Positions 39,486 through 49,299 of a DNA stretch of 64,000 nucleotides are shown piece after piece. This DNA is from Chitinophaga polysaccharea (GTDB lineage: Bacteria > Bacteroidota > Bacteroidia > Chitinophagales > Chitinophagaceae). The stretch is taken from the NCBI RefSeq assembly GCF_902150045.1, contig NZ_CABFVU010000001.1, forward strand, positions 2,170,001 through 2,234,000, written 5' to 3'. Position numbers and translations under genes: made by a program. The notes under the pieces are model-generated. The model made no database searches. It was not told the origin of the DNA and saw only the letters and a program-made list of their open reading frames with translations. Position 1 is the first letter of the stretch, and each line of letters starts with the position of its first letter.

Positions 39486-40675
39486 TAGTAGAAGAATTCT
39501 GTTTTGTAGGGGAAGCGGTCCCTGTACAATTGGGTTACCTTATCAAGGATCGTTTTACGCAATTCTTCGATATTCCTTTTTTCCAGCGCGGATATGAATA
39601 CACAGTTTCCCTGTGTTTTTGTTTCCCACTGCTGTTTCAGGTTATCAAGGATGTCTTGTTTCACTTCCGGTTCCAGCCATTTATCAAAGGTGTTGGCTTC
39701 ATACAGGTCCATCTTGTTAAAGATCATGATAGTGGGTTTCTCAAACGCTTTCAGTTCCTGCAGCGTGCGGTTCACCACTTCGATCTGTTCTTCATACTGC
39801 GGATGGGATACATCTACCACATGGATCAGGATATCGCTTTCACGCACCTCATCCAGCGTTGATTTGAAGCTTTCCACCAGGTGATGGGGGAGTTTACGGA
39901 TAAAACCTACGGTATCGCTGAGCAGGAAAGGTGTTTGATCGAATACCACTTTGCGTGTGGTAGTATCCAATGTGGCAAACAGTTTGTTTTCCGCAAATAC
40001 TTCACTCTTACTGAGCAGGTTCATGAGCGTGCTTTTGCCCACGTTGGTATAACCTACGAGCGCCACCCGGATAAATTCACCGCGTTCCTTACGCTGGGTA
40101 AGGGATTGCCGGTCTATATCCTCCAGCCGTTTACGCAGGAGCGCTATTTTATCTTTCACAATACGGCGGTCTGTTTCAATTTCCGTTTCACCCGGGCCCC
40201 TGCTGCCGATACCGCCCCCCTGTCTTTCCAGGTGGCTCCACATACCACGCAGTCGGGGTAAAATGTACTGGTACTGCGCCAGCTCTACCTGCACTCTGGC
40301 CTGGGCTGTGCGTGCGCGCCGTGCAAAAATATCCAGGATCAGGTCACTGCGGTCTATTACTTTAACCTTAAGCACCTTTTCAATATTAGCGATCTGAGAG
40401 CCCGTTAGCTCATCATCAAATATAACGAGTGATATATCCCTGCCTGCAATAAACTGCTGGATCTCTTCCAGCTTGCCTTTTCCTACAAAGGTGGCCCTGT
40501 CGGGATGGGCCAGCCGCTGGGTAAAGCGCTTAACAGTGGCAGCACCTGCGGTTTCCGCCAGGAACACCAGCTCATCCAGGAACTCATTTACCTGGCGCTC
40601 TGTCTGGTCTTTAGTGATAACGCCTACTATAACGGCTCTTTCCTCTTTTTGTACTACCTGTTTTTTCTCAATCAA
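39485..40675 (-). CDS. hflX: GTPase HflX
   Basis: HflX is a ribosome-associated GTPase that splits stalled or hibernating 70S ribosomes. The N-terminal domain has FVGKGKLEEIQ and VIFDDELTGSQIANIEK. A coiled region is followed by GGIGSRGPGETEIETDRR, then G1 GYTNVGKSTLMN, G3 DTVGFIRKLPHHLVESF, G4 NKMD and G5 SALEKRNIEEL. At 396 aa it is normal size. It is divergent from the S9 peptidase gene. Confidence 0.95.
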   Translation of the reverse strand: MIEKKQVVQKEERAVIVGVITKDQTERQVNEFLDELVFLAETAGAATVKRFTQRLAHPDRATFVGKGKLEEIQQFIAGRDISLVIFDDELTGSQIANIEKVLKVKVIDRSDLILDIFARRARTAQARVQVELAQYQYILPRLRGMWSHLERQGGGIGSRGPGETEIETDRRIVKDKIALLRKRLEDIDRQSLTQRKERGEFIRVALVGYTNVGKSTLMNLLSKSEVFAENKLFATLDTTTRKVVFDQTPFLLSDTVGFIRKLPHHLVESFKSTLDEVRESDILIHVVDVSHPQYEEQIEVVNRTLQELKAFEKPTIMIFNKMDLYEANTFDKWLEPEVKQDILDNLKQQWETKTQGNCVFISALEKRNIEELRKTILDKVTQLYRDRFPYKTEFFY

Positions 40676-40768
40676 GTTATTTCTGAATTTGGAGCAAATT
40701 TACAGAGAATTTAATCGCTAAGCCATTTCTTCCTACATTTACCCGATCCAAAACAACCTTTCGATATC

Positions 40769-42796
40769 ATGTTTAAACCTTTTTTACTGACAGGACTATT
40801 AATATCAACTATGGCAGTAGCCCAGGATAAGATGACACCCGAATTGCTATGGCAACTTGGACGGGTGAGCGGGGAAGCGTTGAGCGCTGACGGGAAAACC
40901 GTTATCTATGGCGTATCCCAGGTCAATATGACGGAAAACAAAAGCGAGAAGAACCTCTACGCTATTCCACTGTCGGGCGGCGCTGCGAAACAGCTTACCC
41001 AAACACCCGGTGCAGAAGGCGATGTAGCCGTTTTACCCGGGAATAAGATCGGGTTTTCCCTGAAAGGGCAATGGTATGAAATGAATGCCGATGGCTCAGA
41101 TCCGGTACAGAAAACCAACGTGGAAGGCGGTATGCAGAATATCCGTATTTCCCCCGACGGGAAGCATATTTTATTTTCAAAAGATGTGAAAATAAAGAAG
41201 ATTTCCGGCAGCGATCATTACGCGGATCTTCCAAAATCCAATGTACAGATCTATGATAACCTGAACTACCGCCACTGGGATACCTGGGAAGACGGCAGTT
41301 TTTCACACGTTTTTTATGCCACTTACAATAATGGCGAAGTAGGCACACCCATAGACATTATGGCGGAAGAGCCCTATGACTGCCCTCAAATGCCTTCCGG
41401 TGGCCCTGAAGATATGATCTGGAGCCACGATGGCAAAAGTGTGATCTATGTTTGTAAGAAGAAATTCGGGAAAGATTACGCTGTCAGCACCAATACTGAT
41501 ATCTACGAATATAACCTCGCCACTAAAACCACGCGCAACCTTTCCGAAGGAATGATGGGCTATGATGTGGCGCCGGCTTTCAGCCAGGATGGCAAATACC
41601 TTACCTGGTTAAGCATGGCCCGCGATGGCTATGAAGCAGACAAAAATGATGTGATCATTATGGATCGCGCCACCGGCGTTATTACCAACCTCACCAAAGG
41701 ATGGGATGGTACCGCCGCTTCCTCCCGCTTCAGCAGCGACGGGAAAAAAATATACTTTCTTGCAGTGATTAAAGGCACTGAACAGCTGCTGGAAATCACC
41801 CTGCAGAAAAATATTGCACAAACAACGGAAAAGCATATACGCCAGGTAACCACCGGCGATTTTGATATCAACGATATGCTGGCCCAGGCCGGCAATACGA
41901 TGGTAGTATCGCGCACGGATATGAACCACGCAGCGGAACTATTTACTGTAGACCTGAAGAAAGGCGACATTACCCCGCTTACCAGTGTAAATAAAGCCGC
42001 TTACGATAAAATAGGTATGTGCAAAATTGAAAAACGCTGGGTAAAAACCACTGATGGCAAGGATATGCTTACCTGGGTGATTTTCCCACCGGATTTTGAT
42101 CCTGCAAAAAAATATCCTACCCTGCTGTATTGCCAGGGCGGCCCTCAATCTGCCGTATCCCAGTTCTACTCTTACCGCTGGAATTTCCAGCTGATGGCAT
42201 CCCAGGGCTACATAGTAGTGGCGCCAAACAGAAGGGGCATGCCGGGGCATGGGGTAGAATGGAATGCTTCCATCAGCAAGGACTGGGGCGGACAACCCAT
42301 CAAAGATTACCTCAGCGCCATTGATGACGTAAGCAGGGAAACCTATGTGGATAAAGCCCGCCTGGGCGCTGTAGGCGCCAGTTACGGCGGCTACTCCGTA
42401 TATATGCTGGCAGGCGTACACGAAAACCGCTTTAAAAGCTTTATTGCCCATGATGGCTTATTTGACCTGAAAAGCTGGTACGGCACTACAGAAGAACTGT
42501 GGTTTGCCAACTGGGACATCGGCGCCTACTGGGACCCTGCCAATGCCAACGGTTACAAATATTTTAATCCAAGTGAATATGCCAATAAATGGAATACACC
42601 CATTCTTATCATCCAGGGAGGCATCGACTTCCGCGTTCCTATTGAACAGGGACTGCAGGCCTTCCAGCTGGCACAGCTGAAAGGGATCAAAAGCAAGCTG
42701 CTGTATTTCCCGGAAGAAAATCACTGGGTATTAAAACCGCAGAACGCCATTGTATGGCAACGTGAATTCTTTAACTGGCTAAAAGAAACCCTGTAA
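40769..42796 (+). CDS. Exported S9-family prolyl oligopeptidase-like peptidase
   Basis: A signal peptide (MFKPFLLTGLLISTMAVAQ) is followed by a beta-propeller of WD40-like/PD40 repeats (SADGKTVIYGVSQVN, SPDGKHILFSKD, SQDGKYLTWLS), then an alpha/beta-hydrolase domain. The catalytic Ser is in GASYGGY, Asp in IQGGIDFRVP and His in PEENHWVLK. Such periplasmic enzymes remove or cleave short peptides, often blocked at the N-terminus. The gene is 11 bp upstream of an enoyl-CoA hydratase and shares its transcript. Confidence 0.9.
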   Translation: MFKPFLLTGLLISTMAVAQDKMTPELLWQLGRVSGEALSADGKTVIYGVSQVNMTENKSEKNLYAIPLSGGAAKQLTQTPGAEGDVAVLPGNKIGFSLKGQWYEMNADGSDPVQKTNVEGGMQNIRISPDGKHILFSKDVKIKKISGSDHYADLPKSNVQIYDNLNYRHWDTWEDGSFSHVFYATYNNGEVGTPIDIMAEEPYDCPQMPSGGPEDMIWSHDGKSVIYVCKKKFGKDYAVSTNTDIYEYNLATKTTRNLSEGMMGYDVAPAFSQDGKYLTWLSMARDGYEADKNDVIIMDRATGVITNLTKGWDGTAASSRFSSDGKKIYFLAVIKGTEQLLEITLQKNIAQTTEKHIRQVTTGDFDINDMLAQAGNTMVVSRTDMNHAAELFTVDLKKGDITPLTSVNKAAYDKIGMCKIEKRWVKTTDGKDMLTWVIFPPDFDPAKKYPTLLYCQGGPQSAVSQFYSYRWNFQLMASQGYIVVAPNRRGMPGHGVEWNASISKDWGGQPIKDYLSAIDDVSRETYVDKARLGAVGASYGGYSVYMLAGVHENRFKSFIAHDGLFDLKSWYGTTEELWFANWDIGAYWDPANANGYKYFNPSEYANKWNTPILIIQGGIDFRVPIEQGLQAFQLAQLKGIKSKLLYFPEENHWVLKPQNAIVWQREFFNWLKETL

Positions 42797-42807
42797 ATCA
42801 TATTACC

Positions 42808-43584
42808 ATGACTGCCTTATTATTGGATATCCGGGATGGTATTGCTACCATTACTTTAAACAGACCTGAAGTATACAATGCCTTCAATGACCCGCTCAGC
42901 TATGAGCTGCAGGACGCATTAAAAAAAGCAGAAAAAGATCCGGCAGTGCGGGTAGTAGTGCTAACCGGCGCCGGAAAGGCTTTCAGCAGCGGGCAGGATC
43001 TCAAGGCATCTATGGAGTCAGGGAAACGCGACCTGAGCGAATCTTTGCATAAGCGCTATAACCCTATTATACGCGCCATCCGCAACATGCCTAAGCCGGT
43101 TATCTGCCGGCTTAATGGCGTGGCCGCCGGCGCAGGATGCTCCATTGCACTGGCCTGTGATATGATTATTGCCAGCGAAGAAGCCACCATGATAGAGATC
43201 TTTGTGAACATTGCACTGGTACTGGATTCCGGGTCTTCCTATTTCCTGCCCCGCACCGTTGGCTACCACCGGGCCTTTGAACTGGCTACCAAAGCCAGTA
43301 AGATCCCTGCGGCGGAAGCATTGAAAATGGGACTGGTAAACAAAGTGGTGCCCGCAGCAGAACTGGATGCCACCGTGCAGGCGGAAGCCGCTTATTACGC
43401 TGCCGCACCTACTAAAGCCATTGCACTCATGAAAAAAATGCTCACCAAAGGCATGACAGACAACCTGGATGAGGTGCTTGAATACGAGGCTTATTGCCAG
43501 GAAATTGCAGGCAACTCCACGGATAATGCTGAAGGCATACAGGCTTTCCTCGAAAAAAGAAAGCCTGTATTTAAAGGGGAGTAA
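42808..43584 (+). CDS. Enoyl-CoA hydratase/isomerase (PaaG-like)
   Basis: A crotonase-fold protein of 258 aa. The first oxyanion-hole segment is AFSSGQDLKA and the second is NGVAAGAGCSIALACDMIIA. ALVLDSGSSYFLPRTVGYHR, with an Asp but no hydratase Glu pair, is the pattern of PaaG, the ring-opening isomerase of phenylacetate catabolism, and related isomerases. No other paa genes are nearby, so a fatty-acid or branched-chain substrate is also possible. It shares a transcript with the S9 peptidase and is followed by a strong terminator. Confidence 0.85.
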   Translation: MTALLLDIRDGIATITLNRPEVYNAFNDPLSYELQDALKKAEKDPAVRVVVLTGAGKAFSSGQDLKASMESGKRDLSESLHKRYNPIIRAIRNMPKPVICRLNGVAAGAGCSIALACDMIIASEEATMIEIFVNIALVLDSGSSYFLPRTVGYHRAFELATKASKIPAAEALKMGLVNKVVPAAELDATVQAEAAYYAAAPTKAIALMKKMLTKGMTDNLDEVLEYEAYCQEIAGNSTDNAEGIQAFLEKRKPVFKGE

Positions 43585-43612
43585 GCCAACCGCTCAGATC
43601 ATCTTCCAATAA

Positions 43613-43643
43613 AAACGGCCCGGGTACTGTACCCGGGCCGTTT
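43613..43643. terminator. Strong bidirectional terminator
   Basis: A 15-bp perfect stem (AAACGGCCCGGGTAC and its complement), nearly palindromic, lies between the convergent enoyl-CoA hydratase and outer-membrane protein genes. Confidence 0.9.
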
Positions 43644-43668
43644 CCTTTATATAAAAGCCCTGAGGCTG

Positions 43669-44373
43669 TTACAATCCGCTTAAGCAAATACCGATCTGGT
43701 AAGGCCTGATATCCAGGTTGTTGCTGGCATTGTCTTTCAGCAACGGATTCAGGGAATATGCACAGAAGAGGGCAAAATTACCATAACCTACACGGCCGGT
43801 TGCCGCAAAGCGCCATGGGTTAAAGAATCCCCTGTTGGCATCTTTATCAATATCCTTGCTGCCGTTGGCGCCGGTATATTTAATCTTGGTATGGGCATCC
43901 ACAAGGGCGCCCACTTTCACACCGATAGCGGCTTTAAAGCCTTTATTGGCGTTATCGGGCACACTGCGGTATCTTAATTCAATAGGAATTTCGAGGTAAG
44001 TGGTAGCTACTTTATTCTTTTTTGCAGTAGAGGTGGGGAAAGATACCTGGTTGGGATTCAGCTTCCCCTGTATATCCATCGTATGATCTTTCAGGTAAAC
44101 ACCGCTGGTACTGAAGCCTAAACCCGCTGCCATGCTCAATTTGGACTTCTTGAACGGAAAATCGTACATCAGGGCGATATTAAAACCCCTGTTAAGGCCG
44201 CTCTTAATACTGTCAGGCGCACCAGCCCAGCCATCGTATGATAACTGTACCATCAAAAAGTCGTTGGAATGGGTAACCTTATTAACCGCTTTATTCATCG
44301 GCGAGCCACCATCCTGCGCAAAAACTCCAATAGAAACAGCTATCAGACCCAGGGTAAAAATTATTTTCTTCAT
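43669..44373 (-). CDS. Outer-membrane beta-barrel protein
   Basis: A signal peptide (MKKIIFTLGLIAVSIGVFAQ) is followed by a ~210-residue barrel with repeating amphipathic strands: FNIALMYDFPFKKSKLSMAA, GLGFSTSGVYL, ATTYLEIPIELRYRS and AAIGVKVGALVDAHTKIKY. This is the pattern of Bacteroidota PorT/OMP_b-brl proteins. The last strand ends in a hydrophobic residue (YQIGICLSGL). No partner gene is adjacent. The function is unknown. Confidence 0.8.
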   Translation of the reverse strand: MKKIIFTLGLIAVSIGVFAQDGGSPMNKAVNKVTHSNDFLMVQLSYDGWAGAPDSIKSGLNRGFNIALMYDFPFKKSKLSMAAGLGFSTSGVYLKDHTMDIQGKLNPNQVSFPTSTAKKNKVATTYLEIPIELRYRSVPDNANKGFKAAIGVKVGALVDAHTKIKYTGANGSKDIDKDANRGFFNPWRFAATGRVGYGNFALFCAYSLNPLLKDNASNNLDIRPYQIGICLSGL

Positions 44374-44656
44374 ATATTATACATACTTAGGAAAAAGAAT
44401 ATTAGGCAAATATAATGGAATGATTGTAACACAATTGGTTAAAATATTGCAAAAACATTCATCCCGATAATACATTCGCAGGCCGAAAGTAACAGAAAAA
44501 CAAATATCGGCCACCATAATCTTTTCCTGATCTCCACGTTATACTGAACAAGATGAACAGCAATATTGCCGCAAAATATCCTAATTTGAATAAATAATCC
44601 ATCACCACCCCCATAACCCCTGCCAATACTATTAAAGAGTCGTTGAAAATGTACGC

Positions 44657-47599
44657 ATGAAAAAAATTGTAAATACGGTTCTCGTACTTATCCTGGTAGT
44701 ATTTATGGCGCTCATCGGTTTTGTATACTATGCCTGGGTGATAAAAAAAAGAAGCAGGAGCGCTGCTGAAAGCATGATACAAACCAACCTTCTGATCGAT
44801 AAAGTAAGACAAGCGGCGATGCTGGATAATAATTACACCAACAGCATCCGCGATATGCTGCTGATGAACCAGGCTACTATTCCGGCAACCAACTATGCCC
44901 TGCCAGACAGTATGCTGCACATTCTGCAATTTGTTGCCGCCAGCATGCCCGGTGATACGGTTTCTCAAAAAATACTGGACAACTTCAGTACACTTCTCCG
45001 GAAAAAAATTAATTACAACAGGCGTATCCTTGCCCTGGCCTCCTCCCAACCGGCACTGGCCAGGCAACTGGCTATTGCACCTGAAAACGCCCTGTTCCGC
45101 GACAGCATCAGGAAAGAAGTAAATGATTTCATGCGGGAAAACCGGACCAAACTGATTACACGGATAGATAAAGACAACCACTATACGCTGTACTCCTTCT
45201 GGACAACCATTACCATCAGCCTGTTCACCCTGGTACTGCTACTGGGCGAATCACGCTATTTATACCGGATGTTCAAAAAACAGAAGCAGAGAAATAACCA
45301 GTTGTACAAAAGAGAGCAATCTTTCCTGCGACTGGCAGAAGAAACAGAGCTGATCCTGTATAAATCGCAGGTGGATGGCATCTTTACCTATGTGAGCAAA
45401 CGCGCCGCTGAAATGACGGGTTATACCAATACGGAACTCGTCGGTAAACACTACTCCATGTTCCTTGACGAGCCCACCTGGAAACGACTGGAAGCTTTTT
45501 ACATGAACCAGGTTAAAACCGGCGACGACTATACCTCCCAGGAGTTTGAAATCATTACCCGTTCCGGCACAAAAAAATGGGTGGAGCAGATGGCTGCCCT
45601 GGTTTATGGGGAAGACGGCCGGGTAAAAGAATTCCAATGCATTGTAAGGGATATCGACAAGGAAAAAAGAAACGAAGACCAGGTAATGTATCTCCAGGAA
45701 CGGCTGGACGCTATTATCGACTTTATGCCATCAATGATGTTCATAAAAGATATGCCCGGAAAATACCTGCTTGTGAACAACCGGTTCTCCGAAGTACACG
45801 GCATAGATAAAAAGGATATTATCGGTAAAACAGATGCAGAACTGCCTTACGACTGGGTACAACGGTATACGGCTCTTGACCGGGAAGTAATTACATCCGG
45901 CACGAGGGTTAAATCTGAACAGAGCTTTACCGTTAATGATAAAATCTATCACTTCCTCATCACCAAATTCCCGCTCAGGAACGCAGAGGGTGAAATGATC
46001 GGTATCTGCGGTATAGGACAGGATTTCACGGAAAAGAACAACTATATCGCCGCTATTGAAAATGCCAATAACCTGGCACAGGAAGCCATCAGCGCACAGG
46101 AAATGTTCCTGGCCAATATGAGCCACGAAATTCGTACGCCCATGAACGGTATTATTGGCATGACCAACCTCCTGATGCAGCAAAGCCAGCTGTCGCCCCT
46201 GCAACTGGAATACACCGGCGCCATTAAAACATCCGCTAACCGCCTGCTGGTGATCATCAACGAAATCCTCGACTTCTCAAAAATAAAAGCCGGTAAACTG
46301 CTGCTGCTCCGGGAACCATTTGATATCTATGAGGTAATGGACAATGCCCTCTTTCCCCTGAAACTCCAGGCCCAACAAAAAGGATTATCATTTTTTGATG
46401 AGATAGATAAGGCGATCCCGCCTTACATGCTGGGAGATGAGGTGCGACTCCAGCAGATAGTCACCAACCTCGTGGAAAACGCCATTAAATTCACGCCTGC
46501 CGGAAAAATAAGCGTGAAAGTATCACTGGTAAAAGAAGATGCCAACGCCCTACGGCTGGGCTTTGAGATAAAAGATACCGGCATTGGCATTGATCCTGAA
46601 CAGCATGAGCTGATCTTTAAAAGTTTCTCCCAAACACATGCAGACAATACCCGCAAGTATGGCGGTACCGGCCTGGGATTAGCCATCACCCGGGAGCTCA
46701 TTACCCTGCAACATGGCTTTATCCGGGTGAACAGCCAGCTGAACGAAGGGGCTACCTTTTACTTTGAACTGCCATTCGAGCGGAACAATGAAAACATTGC
46801 CGGTAAGGATGAGAAAGGGCACCTGCATCACATAGAAAAACCACTACAGGGAAAAACCATACTGGTAGTGGAAGATGACGACATTAACCAACAGGTGGTA
46901 TTCCATACGCTACGCAATGCCGGCGCCAGAACAGATGTGGTTAACAGCGGCAAATGGGCACTTGAAATGCTGGACTATAAACAATACGATTGTATTATCA
47001 TGGACATACAGATGCCTGGAATGGACGGGTACCAGGCTACACAGGCCATACGCGCGAAAGGTATTCAAACTTATATGATCGCTATGACTGCCTCCGCGCT
47101 GAAAGGCGAAAAAGAACGCTGCCTGGAAGCAGGTATGAATGATTACATCTCAAAACCATTTGACCGTGCCGACCTGTTTCATAAGATCCTGAGAGGATTG
47201 GGGGAACAGGCACCTGAACCGGCTCCCGTAAAAGAAGAGGCGGTAATTACACCGCTCAGCGAACTGAATTTTTCTGCTGTATACAGTATGATGTCGGGCG
47301 AGAAAGAGCATGTAAAAATAATGCTGGAAGAGCTCATGGATAGCATTCCCCAGAAATTTTCAGAGATGAGCCAGCTGGTGGCAGAAAAAGACTGGCAGCC
47401 ACTTTATATGCTGGCTCACCAGATGAAATTTAACCTGAACATGGCAGGTATGCAGTATGCATCGGAAGTTGCCTGGTCTATTGAAAGGGATGCAAGGCTG
47501 GAAGAGCACCTGGACAGCATCCCTGACCGGCTGCAGGAAATTATGAACATCTATTACCGGCATGTACATCTTGTAAAAGCACATATTGAACAAGCCTGA
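44657..47599 (+). CDS. Hybrid sensor histidine kinase with two PAS, receiver and Hpt domains
   Basis: Membrane sensor of 980 aa. The first helix is about residues 5-25 and the second about 180-200 (TITISLFTLVLLLGESRYLY), with a ~150-residue extracytoplasmic sensor between. Two PAS domains follow (FTYVSKRAAEMTGYTNTEL; FMPSMMFIKDMPGKYLLVNN). The HisKA H-box is NMSHEIRTPMNGIIGMTNLL and the HATPase has NLVENAIKFTPAG, DTGIGI and YGGTGLGLAIT. The receiver has VVEDDDINQQV with acceptor Asp in IIMDIQMPGMDGY, and a C-terminal Hpt-like module has His in LAHQMKFN. All relay sites are present. The output regulator is unknown. The gene is convergent with the kdp-linked kinase. Confidence 0.92.
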   Translation: MKKIVNTVLVLILVVFMALIGFVYYAWVIKKRSRSAAESMIQTNLLIDKVRQAAMLDNNYTNSIRDMLLMNQATIPATNYALPDSMLHILQFVAASMPGDTVSQKILDNFSTLLRKKINYNRRILALASSQPALARQLAIAPENALFRDSIRKEVNDFMRENRTKLITRIDKDNHYTLYSFWTTITISLFTLVLLLGESRYLYRMFKKQKQRNNQLYKREQSFLRLAEETELILYKSQVDGIFTYVSKRAAEMTGYTNTELVGKHYSMFLDEPTWKRLEAFYMNQVKTGDDYTSQEFEIITRSGTKKWVEQMAALVYGEDGRVKEFQCIVRDIDKEKRNEDQVMYLQERLDAIIDFMPSMMFIKDMPGKYLLVNNRFSEVHGIDKKDIIGKTDAELPYDWVQRYTALDREVITSGTRVKSEQSFTVNDKIYHFLITKFPLRNAEGEMIGICGIGQDFTEKNNYIAAIENANNLAQEAISAQEMFLANMSHEIRTPMNGIIGMTNLLMQQSQLSPLQLEYTGAIKTSANRLLVIINEILDFSKIKAGKLLLLREPFDIYEVMDNALFPLKLQAQQKGLSFFDEIDKAIPPYMLGDEVRLQQIVTNLVENAIKFTPAGKISVKVSLVKEDANALRLGFEIKDTGIGIDPEQHELIFKSFSQTHADNTRKYGGTGLGLAITRELITLQHGFIRVNSQLNEGATFYFELPFERNNENIAGKDEKGHLHHIEKPLQGKTILVVEDDDINQQVVFHTLRNAGARTDVVNSGKWALEMLDYKQYDCIIMDIQMPGMDGYQATQAIRAKGIQTYMIAMTASALKGEKERCLEAGMNDYISKPFDRADLFHKILRGLGEQAPEPAPVKEEAVITPLSELNFSAVYSMMSGEKEHVKIMLEELMDSIPQKFSEMSQLVAEKDWQPLYMLAHQMKFNLNMAGMQYASEVAWSIERDARLEEHLDSIPDRLQEIMNIYYRHVHLVKAHIEQA

Positions 47600-47604
47600 A
47601 AAAT

Positions 47605-49299
47605 TTATGCTTCCGGAAGTGTAAAATAAAAACGGCTTCCTTTTCCTTCCTCGCTGTTTACACCAATAATGCCTCCCTGGGCTTCAATAAATTCCTTCGA
47701 AATGGCCAGTCCCAGCCCATTTCCCTGGCCCTTCATTCCCGGCACCTGGAAAAATCTTTCAAAGATCTTTCCCCTGAAAGCTTCAGGTATACCTTTCCCG
47801 TAGTCCTGTACCACAAATGATAACATTTCTGTTCCGGTAGAAGTCACCGCCAGGTCTATAGCAGCGCCATGAGCGGAATAGCGGATAGCATTGGTTAACA
47901 GGTTCACCAGTACCCAGGCTGTTTTTTCCACATCGGCCAGCACCTTTGGTAAAGTATCGGGGACCTGGGTACGGATGGTAATTTCCCGCTGGGCAGCCTG
48001 TTTCCGAACAGTATCCATGGCGTACTGCACAATGTTCATAGCTGCAACAGGTTGTGGCTGCAGCTGTATATTACCGCTTTCCACCTGCGACAGGTCAAGC
48101 AGTTCGCTCACAATTTTTATCATGCGGCGGTTATCCTGCTTCAAACTATCCAGCAGCTCTTTCTGCTCTTCGCTGAGCACTCCGGTGCGTTCATCCTCCA
48201 GGAGCTTAATACTGAAGTCCGACGCTGCCAATGGCGTTTTCAGCTCGTGCGAAATAGTAGCAATAAAATGTGTTTTCGCAATATCCTGCTCTTTGAAAGT
48301 GGTAATATTCCGGAGGATCACTACATAGCCTATACGTTTTTCTTCATGCCGGATATCTGTTGTTTCCCGGGTAAAGAAACATTCTTTTCCATCCACTACT
48401 ATCTTAAGGGGTGCATTTTCGCTTGTATTCACAAGGAAACGCAGCAGGTCGTTTCGTTTGGAGATTTCTTCCGCCGCCTGCCCTATCAGGTCTTTCTCCT
48501 GCATATTCAGCAGTTGTAATGCAGGGATGTTGGCAAACAGGATAACGTTATTCACGTCAAATCCTATAGTGGCGTCTTTTAGACTGCTGATCACGGCTTC
48601 CGCGCGCTGCTTTTCAAACACAATACGCGCCAGGTTACTATGTTCGTATTCATCCAACCGCTGGGCCATTGTATTAAAAGCAGTGGCCAGATCGCCGAAC
48701 TCATCACCGGATTTAAAGTAGAGCCTCTTCCCATATTGTTTGTTGGCGATATCTTTTATGCCTTGTGTGAGCGCACCTATTGGGTTGGCAATATACCCAG
48801 GGAAATTATAAACAAAAGTAAAGCCCAGCACGAAACAAAGACCGCTGATAATAGCAATATAAAGCAATGCGTTATCCGCCGTTTTCTTTACCTTTTCATT
48901 TTTACCCACAATGGCCGCCATATTAACATCCATAATGGTATAGATATTCTTTTTTATGGCGCTTATTTCTACAGTAGAATCTTTTTGCAGCAGTTCAAAA
49001 ATGCGGGCAACTGCTGCAGTAGCGTCTTTCTCACCTCTTTCTGTTACGTTTGCCTGCTGCTTTTTGAGGTTAAGGGAAAAAGTTTGCATAGCAGCAGCAC
49101 GATGTGCCGGCAGATCTTCCAGAGCTGCCAGCATATTTTTCGCGTACTCCAATGATTCATAGTTATCCTTCAGAATAAACTTCGCCTTTTCGTTCAGGCG
49201 GTTCAGATAGTAATAGCCAAGTATGCTCACCACCAGCAGCATGATGTACAGGAACAATACCCCAAGCGTAATCTTTGTTTTTAATCTGAACGTGCTCAT
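47605..49299 (-). CDS. Sensor histidine kinase linked to kdp
   Basis: A 564-aa kinase with helix 1 (VLFLYIMLLVVSILGYYYL), a ~140-residue periplasmic loop, helix 2 (IAIISGLCFVLGFTFVYNF), a HAMP domain, a PAS domain (ATIGFDVNNVILFANIPALQ), HisKA (ATISHELKTPLAASDFSIKL) and HATPase (NLLTNAIRYSAHG, DYGKGIP, GNGLGLAISKEF). Its ATG overlaps the stop of the KdpD sensor gene by 4 bp, so it probably supplies the kinase activity that the truncated KdpD lacks. No kdpE follows; the next gene is convergent. Confidence 0.9.
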   Translation of the reverse strand: MSTFRLKTKITLGVLFLYIMLLVVSILGYYYLNRLNEKAKFILKDNYESLEYAKNMLAALEDLPAHRAAAMQTFSLNLKKQQANVTERGEKDATAAVARIFELLQKDSTVEISAIKKNIYTIMDVNMAAIVGKNEKVKKTADNALLYIAIISGLCFVLGFTFVYNFPGYIANPIGALTQGIKDIANKQYGKRLYFKSGDEFGDLATAFNTMAQRLDEYEHSNLARIVFEKQRAEAVISSLKDATIGFDVNNVILFANIPALQLLNMQEKDLIGQAAEEISKRNDLLRFLVNTSENAPLKIVVDGKECFFTRETTDIRHEEKRIGYVVILRNITTFKEQDIAKTHFIATISHELKTPLAASDFSIKLLEDERTGVLSEEQKELLDSLKQDNRRMIKIVSELLDLSQVESGNIQLQPQPVAAMNIVQYAMDTVRKQAAQREITIRTQVPDTLPKVLADVEKTAWVLVNLLTNAIRYSAHGAAIDLAVTSTGTEMLSFVVQDYGKGIPEAFRGKIFERFFQVPGMKGQGNGLGLAISKEFIEAQGGIIGVNSEEGKGSRFYFTLPEA